Positions 1 through 4,286 of a DNA stretch of 5,796 nucleotides are shown piece after piece. The DNA comes from Deltaproteobacteria bacterium (GTDB taxonomy: Bacteria; Myxococcota; B64-G9). The stretch's first letter is position 1. Every line of letters begins with the position of its first letter. Under the pieces are notes generated by a model. The model worked only from the letters and a program-made list of their open reading frames with translations, was not told where the DNA came from and made no database searches. The translations under genes were made by a program, and so were the position numbers. Where the stretch lies: contig JAUVAM010000287.1 in assembly GCA_030591745.1 (NCBI GenBank), positions 1 through 5,796 of the forward strand, given 5' to 3'.

Positions 1-4
1 ACTC

Positions 5-16
5 CACATAACAAAG
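5..16. repeat. Partial third copy of the palindrome arm
   Basis: CACATAACAAAG here matches CACATAACCAAAG at 48-60 except for one missing C, and is inverted relative to the arm at 29-41. It could therefore pair with 29-41 as a 12-bp stem with a one-base bulge, as an alternative to the pairing of 29-44 with 45-60. The window begins only four bases upstream, so the repeat series may continue to the left. Confidence 0.7.
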
Positions 17-28
17 GGCTGCGGATAA

Positions 29-60
29 CTTTGGTTATGTGCAGCTGCACATAACCAAAG
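29..60. repeat. Perfect 32-bp palindrome
   Basis: The half-site CTTTGGTTATGTGCAG (29-44) is followed directly by its exact reverse complement (45-60), with no spacer. As RNA it would fold into a stem of about 14 bp with an AGCT loop; as DNA it could extrude a cruciform or bind a dimeric protein. No T-run follows on the + strand (ATTCC) and none is clear on the - strand, so a standard intrinsic terminator is not supported. It could be the 3' hairpin of an unseen gene to the left, an operator, or part of a repeat element. Confidence 0.9.
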
Positions 61-82
61 ATTCCACAAGAGGGTGCCATAA

Positions 83-123
83 GGCCGGGTTGTGCCGGCG
101 GTTTCTGCCGGCACGTTCCGGCC
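83..123. other. GC-rich two-part stem-loop
   Basis: GGCCGG (83-88) pairs with CCGGCC (118-123), and GTGCCGGC (92-99) pairs with GCCGGCAC (107-114). The two stems are separated by a symmetric 3x3 internal loop (GTT opposite GTT) and closed by a 7-base loop, GGTTTCT. Fourteen perfect, mostly G-C pairs in 41 bases is unlikely to be chance. There is no following T-run, so it looks more like a structured RNA or a repeat than a terminator. I match it to no known RNA family. Confidence 0.6.
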
Positions 124-323
124 GCAAATAAGAGCCCCGCAAGGTTCTCGAGCCGACAGGCGATGAGGTTCTTCCGGGGTGGACGCCGGTTGGCGGATAA
201 ACCCATGATGCTTGGCATCCGGTGGTCGCATCTGTTGTGGGCGGCGCACCGGGGCGAAAGCTTCTTTGCGCGGGGGTCATGAGTTTGTTAGGCTTTGCCC
301 ATATGTTTGAGATCATGAACCGA
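124..323. other. Upstream region with no recognisable gene
   Basis: I see no convincing coding sequence between the stem-loop and the acyltransferase ribosome binding site. Reading frames here have no recognisable protein features. Visible items are minor: a repeated AGGTTCT (142-148 and 160-166), a short hairpin GATGC-TTG-GCATC (207-219), and a weak promoter-like pair TTGTTA (285-290) and TGAGAT (308-313) 17 bases apart. A long 5' leader for the acyltransferase mRNA is possible. Confidence 0.4.
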
Positions 324-335
324 TAGGGGAGCAAA

Positions 336-1241
336 ATGCCTCAAGACCCGCTTAAGAATCCATCTGATCCCTTGGTTCGCGCCAAGGCTCTGGCCAAGGC
401 TGTGCCGGTATCGACTGCTTTGGGTGCTAGCTTGATGGGCATGAATTTCATCCAAATGCTTTCGGTGGGTCTGGTTCCCTTCAACAGGCAGGCCTTTCGG
501 GCGGTCAATCGCTGGGCCGGGGACACCTGGTGGAGCTGGTGTGTGTCCGTGAGCGAGAAATTGAATGGCGTGGAGATCAAGTACAGTGGTGACGAAATTC
601 CGCACGGAGAGAACGTGATCTTGGTCTGCAACCACCAGCAGATGACCGACATCACTTTGCTCATGGATTTCGCCAAGGGCAAGGGGCGTCTGGGCGACAT
701 GAGGTTTTTTGTTAAGGATATCTTGAAGTATGTGCCGGGGGTTGGCTGGGGCATGTTTTTTATCGGCCATTTTTTCGTCAAGCGCAACTGGAACGAGGAT
801 CGGGCGTCCATCGAGCAGACCTTCGCGGGCATTTTGCGTGACAACATTCCGGTTTGGCTCATCAGCTTTGTTGAGGGCACCCGCGGCACACCGGAGAAGA
901 TCGAGCGCTCACAGGCCTATGCACGAGAGAAGGGGCATCAAGAAACCCAGCATGTCTTGTTGCCGCGGACCAAGGGATTCGTGGCCTCCATGGCGGGTTT
1001 GCGGGACTACGTGGACGCGGTTTACGATGTCACCATCGGCTATCCCGATGGTCTGCCCACGCTCTGGCAGTTCGTCCAGGGTCACGCTCCCCTGGCGCAT
1101 GTCCACGTGCGCCGTTATCCCATCGGCGAGATGCCGACGGATGAAGCGGATCTGAGTCAGTGGCTTTTCGATCGTTTCGTTGAAAAGGACGAACTGCTGG
1201 ATGGCTACTATCGGCAGGGGTATTTTGGCGTTCAGCAGTAA
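336..1241 (+). CDS. Lysophospholipid acyltransferase, AGPAT3/4/LCLAT1-like
   Basis: A 301-residue PlsC-superfamily acyltransferase, predicted to move an acyl chain onto a lysophospholipid such as 1-acylglycerol-3-phosphate at the inner face of the membrane. Seen: the catalytic HX4D motif as NHQQMTD (99-105, His100 and Asp105), a block-II region with FFVKRNWNEDR (146-156), the glycerophosphate-binding block FVEGTR (178-183), LLPRTKGF (208-215) and AVYDVT (228-233). The order, the LLPRTKGF and VYDVT motifs and the tail pattern WLF..F.EKDELL..Y resemble, from memory, the eukaryotic AGPAT3/AGPAT4/LCLAT1 branch more than short bacterial PlsC. A hydrophobic stretch at 29-50 may bind the membrane; the C-terminal membrane helices of the animal enzymes are absent. 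The ATG at 336 is chosen because GGGGAG (326-331) lies four bases upstream. It converges on pspF with no gap. The exact acyl acceptor is not determined by sequence. Confidence 0.88.
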   Translation: MPQDPLKNPSDPLVRAKALAKAVPVSTALGASLMGMNFIQMLSVGLVPFNRQAFRAVNRWAGDTWWSWCVSVSEKLNGVEIKYSGDEIPHGENVILVCNHQQMTDITLLMDFAKGKGRLGDMRFFVKDILKYVPGVGWGMFFIGHFFVKRNWNEDRASIEQTFAGILRDNIPVWLISFVEGTRGTPEKIERSQAYAREKGHQETQHVLLPRTKGFVASMAGLRDYVDAVYDVTIGYPDGLPTLWQFVQGHAPLAHVHVRRYPIGEMPTDEADLSQWLFDRFVEKDELLDGYYRQGYFGVQQ

Positions 1242-2240
1242 TCAGTTTTCTTGTCGATTCTCCAAGACCTCTTTGTGCTTTCGGTATAGACCTCGGAACT
1301 GGTGATAGCTTAGGCCCAATAATGCCGCGGCTTGTTTTTGCTGGTGGCGGGCCTGGCGTAGCGCCTGCGCCAGACGGGAGCGCTCCAATTCGCGGATTTC
1401 TTCTTGCAGCTTACAGGGCAATGTGGGGCAAGCTGTTTGAACTTTCGCCATTTCCTCCCGGGCCTGGCCTGTCGATTCGGGGAAGGGGTCAAAGACGATC
1501 TCGTCGATTTCCGTGACCTCGGCTCGGTACAGGGCCCGCTCCACCACGTTTTTCAACTCGCGGATGTTGCCGGGCCAAGGGTAGTCGAGCAAGCTTTGCT
1601 CTGCTTGCTCCGAAAATCGGCAGAGGCCGTCTTTGCCCAACTCCCGGGCCATACGGCTTGCAAAGTGCCGGGCCAAGAGCATGATGTCCTCCCGCCGCTC
1701 TCTCAAAGGAGGGAGTGAGAGCACCTCGAAGCTCAGGCGATCCAAGAGATCCCGTTTGAACAGACCTGCCTCGGCCATGGCTCGCAAGTCGGCATGGGTT
1801 GCGCCGACGAGGCGTACGTCCACTTCCACGGGCTGGGTGGAGCCCACTCGCTCGAAGGTGCCGTACTCCACCGCCCGGAGTACCTTTTCCTGGGCCTCCA
1901 TGGGCAGGTGCCCCAGTTCGTCCAAAAACAGGGTGCCACGATGGGCGGCCTCGAAGCGACCTGCGCGACGTCGCTCGGCTCCGGTGTAGGCACCTGCTTC
2001 GGCACCGAAGAGTTCCGAGGTGAGCAGGCTTTGGGTGATGGCCGCGCAGTTCATGGTCACCAGGGGTTCGTTCCATCGCTGAGACAGGAAATGAATGCGC
2101 CGGGCGGCCAGTTCCTTGCCCGTACCCCGTTCGCCTTGCAGGAGCACCGGTCGGTTGATTTTGGCCACGCGAGAGAGCTGCTGCTGAAAAGCCAAGAAAG
2201 CTTCGCTTTGGCCCAGGGCTTCGTTTGTGTCGGTTCTCAT
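1242..2240 (-). CDS. pspF: PspF, sigma-54 enhancer-binding activator of psp
   Basis: A 332-residue AAA+ activator with no N-terminal receiver domain, like E. coli PspF (325 aa). It uses ATP to remodel sigma-54 RNA polymerase at the psp promoter and is held inactive by PspA. Seen: Walker A GERGTGKE (36-43), Trp56 (the residue through which E. coli PspF senses PspA), GAYTGA sigma-54 loop (83-88), Walker B FLDEL (105-109, Asp107 and Glu108), Arg168, sensor II WPGNIRELKN (222-231, Arg227), and a C-terminal Fis-type helix-turn-helix (about 300-322, ending LLGLSYHQFRGLYRKH). As I recall the E. coli protein, these residues fall at identical numbers. An oddity is FKRDLLDRL at 161-169: position 162, arginine in E. 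coli, is Lys followed by Arg163. The start at 2240 is preferred over an in-frame ATG at 2279 because MRTDTNEALG then aligns with the E. coli N-terminus; neither has a clear ribosome binding site. It is divergent from pspA, as in enterobacteria. Confidence 0.96.
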   Translation of the reverse strand: MRTDTNEALGQSEAFLAFQQQLSRVAKINRPVLLQGERGTGKELAARRIHFLSQRWNEPLVTMNCAAITQSLLTSELFGAEAGAYTGAERRRAGRFEAAHRGTLFLDELGHLPMEAQEKVLRAVEYGTFERVGSTQPVEVDVRLVGATHADLRAMAEAGLFKRDLLDRLSFEVLSLPPLRERREDIMLLARHFASRMARELGKDGLCRFSEQAEQSLLDYPWPGNIRELKNVVERALYRAEVTEIDEIVFDPFPESTGQAREEMAKVQTACPTLPCKLQEEIRELERSRLAQALRQARHQQKQAAALLGLSYHQFRGLYRKHKEVLENRQEN

Positions 2241-2290
2241 GGGCTGATAATGCCATGATGTGGCGAAAAATACCAGCATGAAGTTGATTT

Positions 2291-2302
2291 GACCACGTGG
2301 TC
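2291..2302. promoter_or_regulatory. Palindrome, candidate PspF enhancer site
   Basis: GACCACGTGGTC is a perfect 12-bp palindrome in the pspF-pspA gap. Its centre is about 92 bp upstream of the start site predicted from the sigma-54 promoter at 2363, within the range where PspF upstream activating sequences lie in enterobacteria, and about 55 bp upstream of the pspF start codon, where it could also mediate autorepression of pspF. Palindrome and position are seen; the role is inferred. No second equally good copy is visible, although enterobacterial psp has two sites. Confidence 0.5.
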
Positions 2303-2362
2303 CGGTCGGTGATCTTGGGATGAACCTTGGTTTTTCGGTGACTTGGCGAGTTTGGAGCTTCT

Positions 2363-2378
2363 TGGCCCGGATGATGCT
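2363..2378 (+). promoter_or_regulatory. Sigma-54 (-24/-12) promoter of pspABC
   Basis: TGGCCCG-GATG-ATGCT matches the consensus TGGCACG-N4-TTGCW at 10 of 12 defined positions. The invariant GG (2364-2365) and GC (2376-2377) are exactly 10 bases apart. The predicted start is near 2389, giving a leader of about 41 bases before the pspA ATG. A poorer element with the same spacing, TGGCGAG-TTTG-GAGCT (2344-2359), lies 19 bp upstream and is a less likely alternative. The adjoining PspF gene and PspA strongly support the call. Confidence 0.85.
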
Positions 2379-2429
2379 CTAAGAGCAGGACAGAAGCCGA
2401 GTGCTGGTAATCAACCAATGGAGGCGGTC

Positions 2430-3104
2430 ATGGGTATTTTCAGTCGAGTGCGTGACATCGTAAATTCAAATCTGAACTCCATGCTGGAAAAAGCGGAAGA
2501 TCCGGAAAAACTCATCAAGTTGATGATTATGGAGATGGAGGACACCTTGGTGGAGGTCAAGGCCTCGGCGGCCGGTATCATGGCCGATGCCAAGAACACG
2601 CGGCGAGCTCTGAACGCCTGTCAAGACCGGGCCTCGGACTGGGCCGACAAGGCTCAGTTGGCCATGGACAAAGACCGTGAAGACCTGGCCCGGGAGGCGC
2701 TCCTTGAAAAGCGACGTTTTTCCAGGCAGGCCGAAGGCTTGGAGCAGGAGCTTTCGGACATGGACGCGCTCATCGCTCAGTACCATGAGGATTTGGGGCT
2801 CTTAGAGGCCAAGCTGGTCGAGGCCCAGGAAAAACACCGGATTTTGGTGAAGCGGGCGATCCGGGCTCAGGACAAGAAGAAAGTCCACAGCCAGATTCGG
2901 AAGGCCGCCTCCCACGACGCCGTCCTGCGATTCGAGCAGTTCGAGCGGCGCATCGATCGCTCCGAGGCCGAGGCGGATCTTGTCAACATGCATCGCAAGG
3001 ACAGCTTAGAAGATCGCTTCGAGGCCATGCAGGTGGAAGACGACATTGAGCGGGAAATGGCCGCGATGCGCGAAGGCAAGGACGGGGCAAAAGAAGCCGA
3101 TTGA
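2430..3104 (+). CDS. pspA: PspA, phage shock protein A (IM30/ESCRT-III family)
   Basis: A 224-residue peripheral inner-membrane protein that binds and inhibits PspF when the membrane is healthy and, under stress, oligomerises on damaged membrane to preserve proton motive force. Seen: an amphipathic N-terminal helix MGIFSRVRDIVNSNLN, the conserved KAEDPEKL (21-28, Pro25), MEMEDTLVEVK (34-44), long charged heptad-like coiled-coil helices through about residue 190, and the family signature RFEQFERRID (167-176). Length is close to E. coli PspA (222). The ATG at 2430 is chosen because the protein then starts with the family N-terminus and GGAGG (2420-2424) lies five bases upstream. A longer in-frame reading from 2343 would run through the sigma-54 promoter and is rejected. 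It is the first gene of the psp operon; a hairpin separates it from pspB. Confidence 0.97.
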   Translation: MGIFSRVRDIVNSNLNSMLEKAEDPEKLIKLMIMEMEDTLVEVKASAAGIMADAKNTRRALNACQDRASDWADKAQLAMDKDREDLAREALLEKRRFSRQAEGLEQELSDMDALIAQYHEDLGLLEAKLVEAQEKHRILVKRAIRAQDKKKVHSQIRKAASHDAVLRFEQFERRIDRSEAEADLVNMHRKDSLEDRFEAMQVEDDIEREMAAMREGKDGAKEAD

Positions 3105-3119
3105 TTTGAGTTGATGGAT

Positions 3120-3150
3120 GGGACTGGGCTAAGCTCTTGGTACCAGTCCC
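3120..3150 (+). other. Stem-loop between pspA and pspB
   Basis: GGGACTGG (3120-3127) pairs perfectly with CCAGTCCC (3143-3150) around a 15-base loop. It begins 15 bases after the pspA stop and ends just before the pspB ribosome binding site GGGAG (3154-3158). No T-run follows, so complete termination is unlikely. A reasonable inference is a 3' stabiliser or partial block that lets pspA product exceed pspBC, or a fold that limits access to the pspB start. Confidence 0.6.
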
Positions 3151-3166
3151 CATGGGAGAACACTCC

Positions 3167-3433
3167 ATGCCATACGAGCAAGCCTCAGATTTGTTTTGGA
3201 TCTTGGCCTTTATGACGCCGGTTGTTTTGCTGGCACTTATCGGCGGCATCATCCTGGGTGCCATCAAGATTATCAAGGGCGATACCAAACGCTCCAGGAA
3301 GAACAATGAAGAGGAGGCCCGCATGATCCAGGAAATTTACATGGGGCTTTCGGGCATGGAGCGCAGGGTGGAATCCTTGGAAACCTTGTTGTTCGATCGG
3401 GAGAGGGAAAGGAGTGTTTCGCATGAGCAATGA
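3167..3433 (+). CDS. pspB: PspB, inner-membrane stress sensor subunit
   Basis: An 88-residue bitopic membrane protein that, with PspC, draws PspA away from PspF and so induces the operon. Seen: one hydrophobic segment (about 9-34, rich in I, L, V, A, G), a basic stretch KGDTKRSRK (37-45), then a charged coiled-coil with MERRVESLETLL (64-75), matching the conserved RIQALESIL-type helix of E. coli PspB (74 aa). The short extension before the membrane segment is slightly longer than in E. coli. The ATG at 3167 is chosen because GGGAG (3154-3158) lies eight bases upstream; an in-frame TTG at 3137 and ATG at 3152 sit in or beside the intergenic hairpin and are less likely. Its last 11 bases overlap pspC, suggesting translational coupling. 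Confidence 0.9.
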   Translation: MPYEQASDLFWILAFMTPVVLLALIGGIILGAIKIIKGDTKRSRKNNEEEARMIQEIYMGLSGMERRVESLETLLFDRERERSVSHEQ

Positions 3434-3818
3434 AGAACGCAAAGCGAATCGTCGCGGGCCATACCGCTCGCGTAGTGGCTTGGTGATGGGTGTTTGCCGA
3501 GGGCTGGCCGAGCATTTTGGGTTTTCGGTCAAGGTCTTTCGCATCGTGACCTTAATCGGCGTCATCGTGACCGGCTTTTGGCCCGGCGTGGCCATCTATC
3601 TGGTGGCGGCCTATCTAATGAAATTGGAGCCCCTCTTGCCTGTCAGCACGGACAGCGAGGAGGAGTTTTACAACTCCTATGCCCGGGACCGGCACCTGGC
3701 CTTGGCGCGCATCAAGCTTCAATATGACCGGATCAATCGCCGCATCGGGCGCATGGAAAACTCGGTCACGAACAAAGAGTATTCCTGGGAAGAGCGACTG
3801 AACGGGAAGCTTCCTTAG
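3423..3818 (+). CDS. pspC: PspC, inner-membrane Psp sensor
   Basis: A 131-residue PspC-domain protein, partner of PspB in sensing membrane stress and recruiting PspA. Seen: PspC signature GLVMGVCRGLAEHFGFSVK (19-37), then VFRI and a hydrophobic region 40-66 interrupted by GFWPG (51-55), matching the family's membrane segment, followed by an acidic linker (78-82) and a charged C-terminal helix. RIGRMENSVTN (107-117) resembles the REMERYVTS tail of E. coli PspC, so the regulatory C-terminal part appears intact. The ATG at 3423 has AGGAG (3410-3414) eight bases upstream, inside pspB; a GTG nine bases earlier is rejected for lack of spacing. The start overlaps the pspB end in another frame. Length is close to E. 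coli PspC (119). Confidence 0.95.
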   Translation: MSNEERKANRRGPYRSRSGLVMGVCRGLAEHFGFSVKVFRIVTLIGVIVTGFWPGVAIYLVAAYLMKLEPLLPVSTDSEEEFYNSYARDRHLALARIKLQYDRINRRIGRMENSVTNKEYSWEERLNGKLP

Positions 3819-3897
3819 TCGGAAAAAAGCTCCAGAGTAAGCTGGATCTACCCAAAAGCAAGGCTGTCCAGGCCAGCTGAGGGGAGGAGACTCGGAC

Positions 3898-4077
3898 ATG
3901 AACATATTTGCAACCCTCATCTTTGTCTTGGGAGGCATGAGCGGCATGGGTACCACGGCCGCCATCAACCAACCTTTGCTGATCAAGCCCATACAGCATG
4001 TCTTCCAGGTCACGCCCTACCTGCTGTGTTTGCCTGGCGAGGTGGTGGAACGAGCCGGCACCGAAAAGAGCCAATAA
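3898..4077 (+). CDS. Small hydrophobic protein downstream of pspC, unknown
   Basis: A 59-codon ORF that I do not recognise. It starts MNIFATLIFVLGGMSGMGTT, a hydrophobic and glycine-rich segment that could be a membrane helix, then a proline-containing middle and a polar tail ending GTEKSQ. The start is supported by a very strong purine-rich ribosome binding site (GGGGAGGAG, 3881-3889) eight bases upstream of the ATG, and about 73% of third codon positions are G or C. It lies 79 bases after pspC on the same strand, where enterobacteria have pspD, but shows no resemblance to PspD. It may be a new accessory member of the operon or a chance ORF; there is no homology evidence. Confidence 0.5.
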   Translation: MNIFATLIFVLGGMSGMGTTAAINQPLLIKPIQHVFQVTPYLLCLPGEVVERAGTEKSQ

Positions 4078-4163
4078 ACCGGCGTCCCTCCTTAACGAAA
4101 AACTGATACCTACGAAGCCTTTGCGCGGATTTTTGATGGACTCTTCGGCTTCGATCTCTCCTA

Positions 4164-4179
4164 TGTGACCGGGATCACA
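4164..4179. promoter_or_regulatory. CRP-family-type palindrome
   Basis: TGTGA-CCGGGA-TCACA has both half-sites identical to the core CRP consensus (TGTGA-N6-TCACA). Its centre is about 47 bp upstream of the predicted sigma-54 start and 14 bases separate it from the -24 element. It could be a CRP/FNR-superfamily site. At sigma-54 promoters a factor bound this close more often modulates or represses than acts as the remote enhancer protein. The site is seen; the identity of the binding protein is inferred. Confidence 0.5.
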
Positions 4180-4192
4180 GGTGGCCTCTGTT

Positions 4193-4208
4193 TGGCACGG
4201 GGGTTGCT
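4193..4208 (+). promoter_or_regulatory. Consensus sigma-54 promoter of the macroglobulin gene
   Basis: TGGCACG-GGGG-TTGCT matches TGGCACG-N4-TTGCW at every defined position. The GG (4194-4195) and GC (4206-4207) have the required 10-base separation. The predicted start is near 4219, about 68 bases before the ATG at 4287, with no gene between. This is a better match than the pspA promoter. Transcription would need an AAA+ activator; PspF is the nearest candidate, but the palindrome found upstream of pspA is not repeated here. Confidence 0.85.
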
Positions 4209-4221
4209 TGAATCATAGCCC

Positions 4222-4240
4222 TGCAGGAGTTTGTCCTGCA
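4222..4240 (+). other. Hairpin at the 5' end of the macroglobulin mRNA
   Basis: TGCAGGA (4222-4228) pairs perfectly with TCCTGCA (4234-4240) around the loop GTTTG. If the start site is near 4219, the hairpin begins about four nucleotides from the RNA 5' end, where such stems commonly protect mRNA from decay. No T-run follows, so termination is not supported. It is well upstream of the gene's ribosome binding site (4276-4280). Confidence 0.55.
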
Positions 4241-4286
4241 ATGGTCAGACATGGGGTCGACATGGCGACTCCGCGGGAGGCAGGCT

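Noticed and set aside
20..28. DnaA-box-like TGCGGATAA near the left edge, suggesting a replication origin
   Set aside because: Only one near-match (one mismatch) is present, there is no cluster or AT-rich unwinding region, and no origin-linked genes are in the window.
35..334. 99-codon minus-strand frame in the left region
   Set aside because: It runs through both the palindrome and the GC-rich stem-loop, has no recognisable domain and no convincing ribosome binding site.
2241..2279. Longer PspF N-terminus from the ATG at 2279
   Set aside because: The 13 extra residues have no counterpart in PspF, and there is no ribosome binding site; the start at 2240 aligns with the E. coli N-terminus.
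1489..2418. 309-codon minus-strand frame overlapping pspF in another frame
   Set aside because: The pspF frame carries all family motifs; the alternative is a low-complexity, Arg/Pro/Gly-rich product typical of an off-frame reading.
2343..2429. Longer PspA from a start at 2343
   Set aside because: It would begin upstream of the sigma-54 promoter and add 29 residues before the conserved MGIFSR start, which has its own GGAGG.
3840..3878. Possible terminator hairpin after pspC (AGCTGG with CCAGCT)
   Set aside because: The stem has only 6 bp with a 27-base loop and no T-run, and the next ORF follows with a strong ribosome binding site.
4113..4153. Inverted repeat CGAAGCC/GGCTTCG as an enhancer site for the second sigma-54 promoter
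   Set aside because: The arms are 7 bp with a 27-base spacer and do not resemble the pspA upstream palindrome; chance is a sufficient explanation.
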